A DNA stretch of 64,000 nt, taken from positions 2,921,531 through 2,985,530 of the forward strand of contig OX030958.1 in the NCBI GenBank assembly GCA_943735955.1, in the 5' to 3' direction. Below are positions 12,101 to 23,130 of the stretch, one piece after another. Position 1 is the stretch's first letter; every line of letters starts with the position of its first letter. The notes beneath the pieces are model-generated. The model was not told the origin of the DNA. It searched no databases and saw only the letters and a program-made list of their open reading frames with translations. The position numbers were made by a program, and so were the translations under genes. The DNA comes from Piscicola geometra. Taxonomy: Eukaryota; Annelida; Clitellata; Hirudinida; Piscicolidae.

Positions 12101-12554
12101 CAGAGAGGGTATTTTATGTTATCTAAGTTATAAAAACAACCTCCCAATATATATTTGTTTATAACTTTGGCAAATTTAAATCTATTTGTAATTTTTTAAA
12201 CTATTTGAATCAGAAATGAATTTAAAACAAGATGTTATACAATTTATTTGATGGCTTGATGGCTAGTTGTAATCAATTTATATAGATGTCAAATAATAAA
12301 AAGTACCAAAATCGCTATTGTTTTTCTTCAAATCGCTCATAGTAGCAATAGAAAAGTATTTTTATTAAGTATCAAACTCTTTTTTAATGTTTGGTGATAG
12401 AAATATGAAGAGTTGATACAAAAATAATGTGCACTACAGTAAACAATACTAAATAGTATCGCTGGTACTGTATTGGTCGATACTGGCTCTTTGATTCCAA
12501 CCCTGGGGAGGACCCCCTCCCCCCCCCAAGATTTTCCGCAGATCGCCGCCCCTG
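9183..12554 (+). mobile_element. hAT-C copy 1 (ZMYM1/DUF4371-like), decayed, with nested MITE
   Basis: Starts CATGGGCGGCGATCCTGG and ends GATCGCCGCCCCTG, imperfect inverted repeats rich in C/G runs. Coding remnants from about 9960 to 12120 match the other two copies at 14.4 and 28.7 kb: TQDCNGL, TYDGAA, then the hATC dimerisation region with TAERSFSALRRLNTWLRAPM (11,883-11,942). This architecture is that of DUF4371/ZMYM1-like hAT transposases. Many stops and frameshifts; a 617-bp element is inserted at 10,291. A repeat of the 5' subterminal block occurs two to three times at 9183-9720. No clean target duplication could be confirmed. Confidence 0.8.
10291..10907. mobile_element. hAT-D non-autonomous element nested in hAT-C, TSD CTACACAC
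   Basis: 617-bp insertion with ends CAGTGTTATTTTCGT and ACGAAAATAACACTG. The 8-bp CTACACAC is present at 10,283-10,290 and 10,908-10,915 but only once in the uninterrupted relatives at 14.88 and 28.98 kb. There is no coding capacity. Interior copies of AATTATAGTTTTTATTTCAG lie near both ends. This is an unambiguous recent hAT MITE insertion. Confidence 0.95.
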
Positions 12555-13498
12555 CTAGAAGTGCCAGTGCATGAGCGTGTGCGCATGTGCGTGCTTATAT
12601 GTGGACCGCTATATCTATGTCCGCTACAGTCCCGAATTGAAACTTTTTCTTTAAGTCCCCTAGTGAGTTTCTTCCTCATTTCTTCTGGCATTTGTGGGCC
12701 TGTGCAATCTGTTTCCTTTTTTAAATTATTTCCTTTTCTTTTTTAAGGTGCTTATAAGACAGACTTATTCCACATTTGTCTTCTCTTTTTTTTCTTTTAT
12801 TGTTTTTTGTAGAACCTGTCTACTGTCTTTCCGAGGCCAGCTTCAAAGTCAAACACAAATCTATTCATTCTCGTTTTGTTCAACAATACTTCCCTTTTAG
12901 AGATGATTTTATTTGTTCTTGTTTTGAGTTAATAATAAATATAGATTTGTTCTGCCCCATATACCATTCCATACCAGGTGTTTATCTTTTACAGAAACTT
13001 CAACTGCATTAAAAAACCGCAAAGATGGAAAAAAAGACGTTCGTTCACGAAAACAGTTGCACGTGACAAAGGGCTCTTTCAGTGTGCCTCAATGAAGCTC
13101 ATCGATAGGGAGACTGGTGAAGAAGTGCCAACTTGGACAATCCTGTTGAACAATCATTTGTAAAAAATTGATGATTTGCATCTTTAATAAACGTTTTAAA
13201 AGTGTTTCTTCATAGTAAATTTTACTGAGTTAACAAAAAAGAGTAGAAAGCAGCGTCTTTATGATAAGATGTGATTTAAAAACTTACCTTTACAATGTTC
13301 AAACGAAATACAATCAATGAGCTTCACTGCCTTAGTGGTTGTATTGCTTGAAACACTACTTTTGAAAGAGAAAATAAATCTAAATGAACTTTGAAAAAGT
13401 TAGAATTTGAGTCATTTATTATTTTATTAATAAGCTTGTGTTGATAAAAAGACTTTTGATATGATCAATAGTGTACTACCAGCAAAAGGACAAGAAGG
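12555..13498. other. Unrecognised region with two possible exons
   Basis: Two stretches look exon-like on the + strand. One follows a polypyrimidine tract and TTTTTTGTAG acceptor near 12,811 and reads EPVYCLSEASFKVKHKS. The other follows TCTTTTACAG near 12,994 and is open to a stop at 13,161 (contains LIDRETGEEVPTWT). The second is also open in another frame (to about 13,087), so its frame is uncertain. I recognise neither family. They may be a broken host gene or another decayed transposon. Confidence 0.25.
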
Positions 13499-13635
13499 CA
13501 TGGGCAGTGATCCTGGGGGGTCCGGACCTTCTACTTTTTGGTAGTGAAGGGGTCCACTTCAATGGTTTGGACCCCCCAGGATCGCCGTCTATGCTGAGTA
13601 GGATCCCCCAAAATTTGAAGCAGATCGCTGCCCCT
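13499..13635. mobile_element. Short hAT-C-derived MITE
   Basis: 137 bp bounded by CATGGGCAGTGATCCTGG and GATCGCTGCCCCTG, the ends of hAT-C, with only G/C-run subterminal sequence between. It is an internal-deletion derivative. No clean target duplication. Confidence 0.7.
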
Positions 13636-13956
13636 GTTATTTATAAAACAAAAACTTTAAAATCAAGTGCTGGTGGTTTTAGTGGTGCAAGTGTAAGGAT
13701 TGATTGCCATAGATATCAAAAGCATTCAAATTCTATATTAGAAAATGAACAGTCATCAATGCTTATAGAAAATTCATTCTCAATTACTATCATCATCATC
13801 ATCTCAACAGTCTTTCTTTAGCATCATCATTATTATCATCTCAAAAGTCTTTTTCATTAGCATGTAAAGAAGCCTTATTTATTGTACATTTTACGCTATA
13901 TCTCGCCTCCGATAGTTTGTCGAAATTTAAAGAAAATATGGTCGTTTTTTGCTATT

Positions 13957-14063
13957 GTTAGAAACCAAACACCAGCTGATTCGAGAAATAAATAGACAGA
14001 GCCATCAGCTGTTTTTTATATTCCGCTGTCTATGTTTACGAGTACCGTTTCTAACATATCCCG
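13957..14063. repeat. Small inverted-repeat element ahead of HYLS1-like exon 1
   Basis: TGTTAGAAAC at the left and GTTTCTAACA at the right bound about 105 bp containing two copies of CAGCTG. It is probably a tiny MITE in the upstream region of the next gene. No relative was seen elsewhere in the window. Confidence 0.35.
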
Positions 14064-14135
14064 GTCAAAGGTTCTGTGAAAACAAAAATGAAACCTTAAT
14101 TAAAATTACAAGTCCAGACTTGAAATTTGGGCAAT

Positions 14136-14498
14136 ATGTCTGAATTTAGTTTTTCTATAGATGAAATAAAACGAGAATTAGAAAATTTAGGTTATAAAAA
14201 TGTTCCAGTTGATAAACTTTACGAATTTAAAGCAGGTTTGTGTGGCGGTAGTTTTGAAAATGTTTTAAAATTTAAAGCTTTTGTTTTAAAGTTTTTGAAA
14301 ATAAAGTTACTTATTAATCATTAATAATTAATGCAGTAAAAATTAATTTTAAAAAATTTAGATTTGGAAACATTGGTGAAAAAAGATGAGGACATGAAAG
14401 ACAGCTTACAAAATAAATCAAGTTTGATGAATTTCAAAATGCTTCGAACATTAATTAACGTTGTGGTTAAATCAAACTACAAGATTCATATCGCATAA
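14136..14498 (+). pseudogene. HYLS1-like gene, first two exons, cut by hAT-C
   Basis: Exon 1 is 14,136-14,235 (ATG start, donor GTTTGT). Exon 2 starts at 14,362 after TTTTTTAG. Joined in phase they read an acidic/amphipathic N-terminus, with IKRELENLGYKNVPVDKL followed by YEFKADLETLVKKDEDMK. This resembles the short conserved N-terminal helix pair of HYLS1 (hydrolethalus syndrome protein 1), a centriole protein needed for cilia. From about 14,428 exon 2 becomes hAT-C sequence and stays in frame to TAA at 14,496-14,498, predicting a 78-residue product with a transposon-derived tail. The conserved C-terminal HYLS1 domain is not found. The HYLS1 assignment rests on a short segment and is tentative. 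Confidence 0.45.
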
Positions 14499-16565
14499 CT
14501 GCCAAAACGAAATGCTAAGGCTTTTAGCTCATTCTATCGTTAGAAACAAGGTGTGCACTGTTAATACCGAATCAAGCCAGTTTGGTGTTGTGGTTGACGG
14601 CACACAAGACTGCAATGGGTTAGAGCTGAAATCGATATGTATTCGTTTTTTGATGAAGCTCTGAATGTTAATGAACAGTTTATTGGTTTATTCAGCCCAC
14701 CAGACATGATAGGAAAAACATTATCTGCTGTAGTAAAAGATTTTCTGATCAGAATTATGCTACCTATAGAAAAATTAAGTGCTCAGACTTATGACGGCGC
14801 TGCTAGGATGAACGGCCGATATAATGGTTGCAGGCTATTATCAGCAGTGAGCATCCGCTTGCATAGTTTTTCCACTGTTCTACACACTGTGCAGTTCTTG
14901 TTGCCCAGCACACAGCAGCCGCAAATCCCTATGTGAGCAATTCACTTCAGTTTGTCCAAGAGTTAGGTGCTTTTTACAATCGTTCAGGGAAGGTCAAGAA
15001 GCAGTTTAGTGATGCTTTAGTGTCTCTTATGATAGACTTTCCTGATGAGCCACTGAATAAAAAGTATAGTATAAAACTTCTTTGTCTTACAAGATGACTG
15101 ACCAGAGTTTCTACAGTGTCTTTTGTGCTTGAACATTATGAAGTGGTACTTGTTAGCATGGAATCATTCTCTTCCAATGGTACTGCTGATGAAACAGCTG
15201 AAAGGCTTGATGCCTTTTTTTAACAGGAAACTACTGCACTGGCCCTCAAAGAGTTGTTTTGGTGTTTTCACTTCTGGAACAGTTAAACAAGTCGTTGCAA
15301 TCAGCAAGTGCCAAGGTCAGTGGAATGGTTGCAGCGACTGATTCAGTTGTGCAAAAACTGCGTCGCCTACAATCAGATGAGCAGTTTAACGCCATTTTCA
15401 GAAATGTCAACAGTATGATTTTGGCATATGATCTTGAGTCGATTGCTGTACCTCGGCAGCAAAAGCCGCCACAAAAATATTGTGGGCTGGGCCCAGCTTA
15501 TGTAGCAACAACACCAGAGGAACATTATCGAGCAGCATATTACGCTGTCATAGACATTGCAATCATGCAACTCATAGAAAGGTTTAATCGAGATTCTCCA
15601 GGTTTGCGTTCATACTTGCAGCTGGAGACAATGTTGCCAACTGGTGAAGTGAACCATGATATTTGCAAGCAGTATCGTGAGTTAAATGAAACTGGTCTTT
15701 GTTCACAATTAGCTATTATTAAAGACCAGAATGAATACAGAAATTTGGCACATACGCCGAAATTAATGCAAGCTATGATCCCGGAAGTCAGAGCTCTGTT
15801 TCCTTAGGTTGAAAGATTGATCAGGTTGATGCTCGTGTGTCCAATAATGTCATGTTCTGTAGAAAGATCTTTTAGTGCTTTGCGGCGTCTTAAGACTTGG
15901 TTGCGTGCACACAGCCTCGCTTGAATTCACTGGCCGTTTGTCATTCACATCAGGATATACTTGACAGTCTGGATTTGAAAAGACTAGCAGAAGAATTTGC
16001 TAGTCGGTCAGACATTCGAAGGGGTCTTTTTGGAAATTGGAGTAAACGAGCTGTAGGGAGAGGGCAGGAAAACAGGCAGAGAGGATATTTTATGTTTTCT
16101 AAATGGCCCACAGTGTATATTTAAATTCTAAATATACACCGTGGGCCAAAAAAATCCCTCAATGTATATTTGTTTATAACTTTGGCAAATTTAAATCTAT
16201 TTGTAATTTTTTTAAACTATTTGACTTAGAAATGAATGGAAAACAAGATTTTATAACATTTATTTGATGGGTTGATGGCTAGTTGTAATTGAATTTATAT
16301 AGATGACAAATAATAAAAGGTACCAAAATTGCTATTGTTTTTCTTCAAATCGCTCAAAGTGGCAATAGAAAAGTATTTTTATTGAGTATCAAACTTTTTT
16401 TCTAAATGTTTGGTGATACAACTATTAGTAGTTGATACAAAAATAATTTGCACTACAGCAAACAATACTAAATAGTATCGCTTTTACTGTATTGGCCGAT
16501 ACCGGTTCTTTGATTTCAACCCTGGGGAGGACCCCCCAAAGATTTTCCGCAGATCACCGCCCCTG
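14428..16565 (+). mobile_element. hAT-C copy 2, 5'-truncated
   Basis: Begins inside the element (GAATTTCAAAATGCTTCG matches about 9922 in copy 1) and runs to the 3' end GATCACCGCCCCTG at 16,565. Coding remnants in order: TQDCNGL, NVNEQFIGLFSPPD, TYDGAARMNGRYNG, then a 182-codon open stretch at 15,259-15,807, then a damaged hATC region near 15,850-16,030. It carries several frameshifts. It lacks the 5' end, and its left junction lies in HYLS1-like exon 2. Confidence 0.8.
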
Positions 16566-16689
16566 CTGAATACGCCCATGGAGCCTGTCGTACAACAAAC
16601 TATCACGTGGTATTTCCTCAAGAATGAAAAATTGTGTTTTTTATGCTTGTTTTTGGCATTCAACCATCTCGTGAGATGATGATAGCGCT

Positions 16690-19370
16690 CTGATGTGTTC
16701 TTTGACGGCAGCTTCTAGAGTGGCTCAGCAGACCGATCCTGGATCGACAGTCTCTGCTGCAGCGGCTGCAAGTGAAGTCAGATGGAGGATCGAGAGCCTG
16801 ATTCTGCTGCCTCATTTTTCTTCTTTTCCTTCGGGATTCCAGATGTTGTCTGCGTTCTTCCTCACTTTTTTTGATGCCTTTGTGACAGTCTGGCGCCAGC
16901 CCCTCCGGTCATCGGCTAGCTCTTCCCATCTGCCAGGGTCGATACCCGTAAGTTCGAGATCGCGTTTGCAGACGTCTTCGAAGCGTAGTTGCGGGCGACC
17001 AACTGGACGGTGTCCTGTAGCCAGCTCGCCATAGGTCTTTGGGTATGCGACCTTCTTCCATTCGACGCACGTGACCCAGCCAGCGTAGACGTCTTTGGCA
17101 TAGAAGGAGGTGTATGCTGAGTGAGTTGATTTGATTGAGTAGGGCTGTGTTGGTGACTTTGTCTTGCCATGTTATATCAAGGATGCCTCGGAGACAGCGA
17201 AGATGAAAGCTTTTGAGACAATCTTCTTGCCTGGCATAGGTGGTCCAGGTTTCGCTGCCATACAACAGAGTGCTGAGAACGCATGCCTGGTACACTTCGA
17301 GCTTGGTGTTTCGTGTCAGCTGGTTGTTAGTCCATACACGTTTGCTCAATCTGCCCATGACGCTGGCCGCTTTGGCGAGCCTCTTATCAATCTCGTTGTC
17401 GAGGGATAGGCTTGAAGCGAATGAGATTGTATTATGGAGACAAGAAAGAGAGGTTTATTAATCAGAAAGGTTCCTTATATATAGTACGAGAAAAAAGGGT
17501 CAAGGAGTGGCCGTGTGCACATAGTGTACAAATGCGGCACGCTACAGGCTGCTAGTAATGACGGAGCCCAGGTATGTGAACTTGTCAGTTGTCTCCAGCA
17601 CCTCATTGTCGATTGTGATTGAGGGTGGAATAGGGATGTCTTAACCCATGATGTTGGTTTTTTTATACTGATGGTCAGACCGAATTCTCTGCAAGCCTGA
17701 GCAAAGTGATTCATCAGCTGCTGAAGGTGTTCCTACGTGTGTGACACCAGGGCCGCATCATCAGCGAACAGCATGTCTCTGATGAGGACAGTGCGAATTT
17801 TTGTCTTTGCTCTTAGGCGTGCCATGTTCAGCAGTTTCCCGTCACTTCTGGTGTGTAAATGGACACCTTCTGCAGACTCTTTAAAAGCAAAGTTCAACCG
17901 CATCGAGAAGAAGATACCGAATTATGTAGGCGCTAGCACACAACCCTGTTTGACCCCATTCTTGATTATGAAGGATTCTGAGGTCTCTTCATCGTAGCTG
18001 ACCATACCTTGCGTGTTTTCGTGATAAGAAGTTGTAATGTTGAGCAGCTGAGATGGACAGCCAATCTTCTTGAGTTGCCGAAATAGGCCGTTCCTGCTTA
18101 CAAGGTCGAATGCCTTAGTTAGGTCGATAAAGGTGATACACAACGGCATCCGCTGCTCTCTGCACTTTTCCTGGAGCTGACGCACAGAGAAGATTATGGC
18201 GAGTGTGGATCTTTCTGATCTGAAGCCACATTGCGATACAGGATACACGCGACTTGCGATGAATTGGAGACGGTTGAAGACAACGTGGGCGAAAACTTTA
18301 CCCACGACGCTAAGCAGTGAGATGCCCCTGTAGTTGTTGCAGTCGCTGCGGTCGCCCTTGTTCTTGTACAGGATGACAATCTTGGCATTGCGCATATCCT
18401 GTGGAATTCTATCTTCTCTCCAACATAGGCAAAGGAGCTTGTGAAGTGGCTCTAGTAGAGACGGTTCACCGCATTTGATGATTTCTGGTGGGATGCCATC
18501 GTCTTCTGGTGCTTTTCCACTCTTTAAGGCATCGATAACTTTGCTGTGTTCGTCCATGGTCGGCTCGGCATCCAGCTCTTCCAAGACTGACAAGTCTTCA
18601 ATAGCGTCCAGTGCTATCTGAGTCACAGAGTTTTCTTTGGAATAAAGTTCTAGATAGTGTTCGAAGCACCTTCCCATTTGCTTGTCTTTGTCTGTGATGG
18701 TCTCTTCTGATTTGGACTTTAAGGGTGCAGTCTTCTTTGCCTGTTGCTTTTTTGATGCCTTCATACATGCTCCTTACGTTGCCAGCGTCTGACGCTTGTT
18801 GAATGCTATTCGCCAGTTGAAGCCAATAGTCATTTGCGCAGCGTCGAGCCGTCTGCTGGGCTTTTCTTCGGGCAGCTTTCAACTCTTCGAAGGTGGACTG
18901 ACTCGGGTCGCGTTTGTAATCAATCAATGCCTTTCTCTTGGCGTCAATAACAGTCTCGAGATTTGCCGCATTCGCTTCGAACCAATCGGTGTTCTTGTGT
19001 TCCTTTTTGCCATACGTGAGTAAAGCAGTTCTGAAGATGGTATTCCGGAGCGAGTTCCATCTGACTTCCGCATTAGGCTCTTGGTCGCAGTGTTGCAGCT
19101 CCCCCAGCCGATCTATGAACTCCTGGTTCTTGGCTTGATGGGTGGTCTGACAGGTGTTGATTTTCGGCTGGCATTTCTTCTTGGAGAGGTGGAGTCTCTT
19201 GGGGCGCAACTTTATCTTTGACGCGATCAGAGAGTGGTCTGTATCGCAATCGGCGCTATGATAAGTTTTGGTGCTGCGGACGTTGTTCAAAGAGTTGTGC
19301 CTGGTGATGATCAAGTCCAGTTGATGCCAGTGATTTGATCTTGGATGTCTCCAGGACACCTGGTGACATG
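16690..19370 (-). mobile_element. LINE with endonuclease tail and reverse transcriptase, decayed
   Basis: Reading on the - strand from 19,370 down: the end of an APE-type endonuclease domain (LDLIITR, DTDHSL near 19,305-19,235), a linker, reverse transcriptase from about 18,560 (SGKAPEDDGIPPE, NNYRGISLLSV, GFRSERST, FIDLTKAFDLV, GVKQGCVLAPT), then a C-terminal part with LYGSETWT and RRLRWLGHVRRM at about 17,250-17,060. The organisation fits a Jockey/RTE-superfamily LINE. It is 5' truncated and frameshifted near 17.9 and 17.4 kb, so it is not active. Confidence 0.85.
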
Positions 19371-19384
19371 GAAAAAATGAGTAG

Positions 19385-20280
19385 TAAATTTGTGGGTTAT
19401 TGTGATCTGCATACTTGAGTTTGTAGCTCTAAGTAACTACATCTTTTGACCTTGCAGACCGGCGTCTTTTCTTCTGGGGAAGACTAGCCCTCATGACAAT
19501 GCTACTCAACAAATAATCTGGGCACTCAGTAGACAGACACTTGGGCATTAACAAGATGTTTTTGTATTCAATTGTGTTTTCAACATGAAGCCAGAGGAGC
19601 TCCTTGACAACAGGGCGGATATTATCACACTTTCAAGCACCTGTTATGAGCCTAGCAGTGGTGTTAATTATAGACTGAATTTTCTGCAGCTGCGTCATTG
19701 GCAACCCAGTAAGAATGATATTGCCATAGGCAATTTGACTGAGAACCAAAGCAGAAGCCAAAGTTCTCAGTGATTCATTGGTCAATAACCATCTTATGGA
19801 TCGTATTTGGCGTAAAGAAGCAAAGCAGGTTTGAGTCATCTTGTAGATGTGTGTCGTCATGGTGAGGTCTTTGTCGAGATAAACTCCTAGGTTTCTGACA
19901 TTTTCAGAAGGCGAACTGGATCTTTGGGAGTGTGAACAGAGTTTCGACGGAATGAGAGCCAGATAACTTCAGTTTTGCTGGAGTCAAGTTTCAGTTGATT
20001 GGCACCCATCCAAGCAGCAATTTCATCAATGCATGATGAGACTCTTTCATGCAGGTCAGCTTGATGACCTTTAATGCATTGACCGTAAATCTGGGTGTCA
20101 TCAGCATACCGATGAAAAGCAAGCTCATGTCTAGCTGCTATTTTTTCCAAATCTCCAGTGTACAACGAGAACAGTAAAGAACCAAGGACTGAACCTTGGG
20201 GGACTCCTACAGCGGAAACCGACGTTGTCGATTTTGTCCCACTATTGGTTTGAAATTTAATGACTCAAACCATTTTTGAA
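19385..20280 (-). mobile_element. CR1-type LINE fragment
   Basis: On the - strand, [20 protein letters not shown] leads into [12 protein letters not shown] (the YADD polymerase motif near 20,115), then a region with TQLQKIQSIINTTARLI at about 19,660. It is CR1-like reverse transcriptase, truncated at 5' and broken by frameshifts. Its 5' end lies only about 35 bp from the orphan inhibitor exon at 20,318, in the place where that gene's first intron should continue. Confidence 0.8.
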
Positions 20281-20317
20281 GTACTTGAGCTAGTAATAAA
20301 ATATAAGATCAACTCAC

Positions 20318-20355
20318 GAAAATACGACGAACTGTGCCACAAAAAGAATTTTCAT
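20318..20355 (-). pseudogene. Orphan exon 1 of a sixth potato inhibitor I gene (PI-A)
   Basis: On the - strand the ATG at 20,355 opens MKILFVAQFVVF and two further bases, then the donor GTGAGT. Length class, phase 2 donor and hydrophobic leader are the same as exon 1 of the intact paralogues. It has the same TATA box upstream. Downstream exons are absent; the CR1 and LINE fragments at 16.7-20.3 kb occupy their place. It is presumably a remnant gene cut by LINE insertion. Confidence 0.75.
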
Positions 20356-20429
20356 ATTTGAAAAAATTTATTTTCCAAGTAAGTTTAACAAAAAGAAGTG
20401 ATTCAATTTCATCGCAAAATGCAGTTCAC

Positions 20430-20435
20430 TTTATA
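20430..20435 (-). promoter_or_regulatory. TATA box of PI-A
   Basis: TATAAA on the - strand, 75 bp upstream of the ATG of the orphan exon, in the context AGTATAAAGTGAACTGCAT. PI-B has almost the same context. Confidence 0.6.
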
Positions 20436-20990
20436 CTGATCGCAAGAATGCTGTTTTTGAGAAGTCGAACGCCTAGGCAAGTTAAAGTTCCTTCTCAGGT
20501 AGCACTAGAAAGATTGCATTGATTTTGAACCAGTATCCAATTTAAAAAATAGGCGTCATCAATGATATCGTGAAGCTTTAATCGAAAATCATGAATTGTG
20601 TAAAATTGAAGTCTTGTGCCAGAATTAGAGTTTATTTTCAAGTAGCATTACAGTTACGGACGTACGAAATGGAGTTATCTTGTTATTTTTAGTAACAGGG
20701 CTTTGAAAGAAAAATAACCAAGTATGAATAAAAGATTTTTCAAATCAGCCGACAACTAGACAAATGTATTTTTCACTTGTGTATTTTTGCATAAATTTAC
20801 TCAGTTATGATGAGCTTATCTTTTTAACATTAAATATTTATGAACTTTTCAATTTATTTAATTTTTGAAATAATTGTAAACGCATTTATTTTCAATTCAT
20901 TTATTTGAAAATCAAAACTCTAATAGATATAATAAGTGATTTTTCTAGTCATTTCAGGATGTCTGAGAAGCAATTATGTTTGCAATTGCT
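20436..20990. other. Spacer between PI-A and PI-B
   Basis: AT-rich spacer; includes the 3' flank of PI-B. I see no exon, TIR or tRNA-like box. Confidence 0.4.
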
Positions 20991-22719
20991 TTAGCCATAG
21001 TATGGCGTTTTCTTGACGTTGCCGTTCGAATCGAGAAACACCCGCACTCGATTGGATTGCCGTTCTAATGTCATAATTTTCATTGAGCCTTCAGGAACAA
21101 TCTGAACCTGTTTGTAATTTTAAAGAATAGTAATCTCTTCAAATTATTACTTTGAACTAAAGTTGTTATTACAATGTTTTTGTAATAAAAAATGCATACA
21201 ATGTTTAACAAGTTGTAACGAAAGTTTTAAATTATATTAAAAATTAATAAAATGTAGTCTCACATCTGCCTCAGGATCAGCTTCTTTAATTAACGCTTCA
21301 GCTTCTTCGCCCGTCTGAAGGCATTTAAATAGTTATTTCATTGTAGCTTCTCATTTATTAAATGAAATAATATGATTTTTAAGTTTAAGAAAAATACTTA
21401 AGAAATTTATATTTATTTTTAAAACCAACCTTTCCAACTGTCGCAGCAAAAGTCTGTTCAGTCTGAGTCGTTAATAAACAATTTTTAAATTTCACTGACC
21501 GACAAATAGAAAATGATTTCGCGTAAATGAAAAATGAATAGATGATTATGAAAACTTCTCAGATGAAATCAAACAGGTCAGTTATATTATTTTCTTTTAT
21601 AAATTAATACTTTGAATTTGAATTTATAATTTCCAGTTGATTGCTCAGTTGATCATTTCGACAAAAGAAAAGGTGCTCATTGATCTTATTCTAATGGCAG
21701 CATATCCGGGATAGAAAAATAAATGAATACTAAAACATTTTTTAGAGAAAATTGTATTTTGTACAGCTAGACCAAGCTGCAGTGCCATTTAGGAAAATAC
21801 AAACGTTTTTTTAAGAATTATTATGTTTGCTTTCATATCTTAAACTTATGATAAAATTTTTATACTATCAAATTATACAAATGATTTTATTTAAGCAGGC
21901 AACCAAAATGAAATCTTTATGCAGTTTTCACCAAATTTGATATTGGTCTACACTGACTCTTTGTAGTGAATTCACCACATACGTTACATCAGGAGAATGT
22001 TTACATTAACGCGATTGCCGATTCATTATGTATATATAAAATTTTTATTATAAATTAACAAAATAAATAATGCTTTTAGAAACTGATTTTGTCTTTATAA
22101 TCTTTAACTATATTTAACTATATTTTATTATTAATCAGTAAAAAGTAATATGTAAACAAATAATATTAGGATTTAAAAAAAGTTAAACTAAGATATATGA
22201 AAAGCGTGATGAAATCGAACATTTTCATTTCATTACAGCACAGAGCATCTTTTAAAACACACTAAATGACATACGATTTACAAAAATTTAGTTTTTGTAT
22301 GTTTACAAAAAATCTGTCAGCCAGTGTTATTAATCAGTAAAAAGTAATCCATAAATTAATAATATTAAAATTAAAAAATTAAAGTTCGTAACAAAATAAA
22401 TTATAAAATGGTTGAAGTATTTGATAAGTTAGTGAATAAACTTTAAAAGAAAACGATTTCACATTGGTCTTTTGTGATAACAAATACCTCTGATTTTTTC
22501 TTCAAATGTGCATCACATCTTTCCAATAAGGTTACTCTATCAAAAGGATAACTTGAATTTTATTGTTTTATTTAATTAATAATTGGCTAGACAAATATAT
22601 TTCAATCTGCTTTTAAATATTGATTATTAGACCATTTTTGAAATAATTAAGCTAGTGATGATAAATGAAACTACTAACGAAAAGACGATGAATATTGCCG
22701 TGAAGAGCTGACTTTTCAT
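20991..22719 (-). CDS. Secreted potato inhibitor I (eglin/CI-2) family protein PI-B
   Basis: Predicted secreted serine-protease inhibitor of MEROPS family I13. Exons on the - strand: 22,679-22,719; 22,488-22,536; 21,430-21,462; 21,264-21,314; 20,991-21,107. All are GT-AG, phases 2,0,0,0, giving 96 residues. Exons 1-2 give a signal peptide (MKSQLFTAIFIVF, likely cut after ERCDA). Exon 3 gives TFAATVGK, equivalent to the LVGKS turn of CI-2. Exon 4 gives the helix TGEEAEALIKEADPEAD. Exon 5 gives the strand-loop-strand VQIVPEG ... NRVRVFLDSNGNV and the C-terminal PYYG. By alignment to CI-2 the P1 residue is Leu (TL|E), and the loop is two residues longer than in its siblings. A hAT-A fragment (about 21.53-21.90 kb) sits in intron 2. 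Confidence 0.88.
21530..21900 (+). mobile_element. hAT-A internal fragment in PI-B intron 2
   Basis: GATTATGAAAACTTCTCAG onward matches 51,820-52,100 of the inner hAT-A copy, including CAGTTGATCATTTCGACAAA and GCTGCAGTGCCATT. It has no ends. It is a decayed relic that did not disrupt the exons. Confidence 0.7.
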
Positions 22720-22794
22720 TTTAGATAAGAGTTTATTTCAAATTACGATTCAAATAAAAGTGTAGATATATTTTCACCACTAAATGCAGCTCAC

Positions 22795-22800
22795 TTTATA
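22795..22800 (-). promoter_or_regulatory. TATA box of PI-B
   Basis: TATAAA on the - strand, 76 bp upstream of the PI-B ATG, followed by GTGAGCTGCATTTAG, nearly the same as at PI-A. Confidence 0.65.
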
Positions 22801-22964
22801 CTGATATTTCAAGGCATTGCCTGTATTCAATAAAAAATTAATTGACAATCAGAATTCAATTAAAACTTTAAAAGGTTTCACCAATAAAATATAATCAAGA
22901 CCTTCAGTCGAAGTTACTTTAATTAAATTTCCAGCAAGTTTTTTATTTTTATTTAAATGGTAAA

Positions 22965-23130
22965 TTCGTTGGTCCAGCAACTTAAAGGTCACCAGTTCGA
23001 ATTTCTGTTGAGCTAACCGCGAGCTTTCATTTACCTAGTGTATATGATGTGGTGTTTCACGACGTATGTCGCGTGAGTGGCGCCTCAGTTACGTGCTTTG
23101 GCGCATTATAATACGCATTCATCAATCATC
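22965..23130 (+). mobile_element. tRNA-derived SINE, family S2 (5' truncated)
   Basis: Starts within the tRNA-like head (TCGTTGGTCCAGCAACTTAAAG), keeps a B-box-like CCAGTTCGAATTTC, then the core with CCTAGTGTATATGAT and GAGTGGCGCCTCAG and the tail GGCGCATTATAATACGCA. A fuller copy is at 56.88 kb. Confidence 0.75.

Noticed and set aside
9183..12554. Target duplication of hAT-C copy 1
   Set aside because: Flanks CTGGATAC and CTAGAAGT agree in too few positions to claim an 8-bp duplication.
16909..18764. Several + strand open frames of 60-113 codons over the LINE
   Set aside because: They are antisense shadows of the LINE reverse transcriptase, which has recognisable motifs on the - strand.
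21900..22440. Possible second inhibitor gene in PI-B intron 2
   Set aside because: I looked for exon 4 or 5 motifs (TGEEA, VRVF, PYYG) on both strands and found none; PI-B exons 1-5 form one gene.
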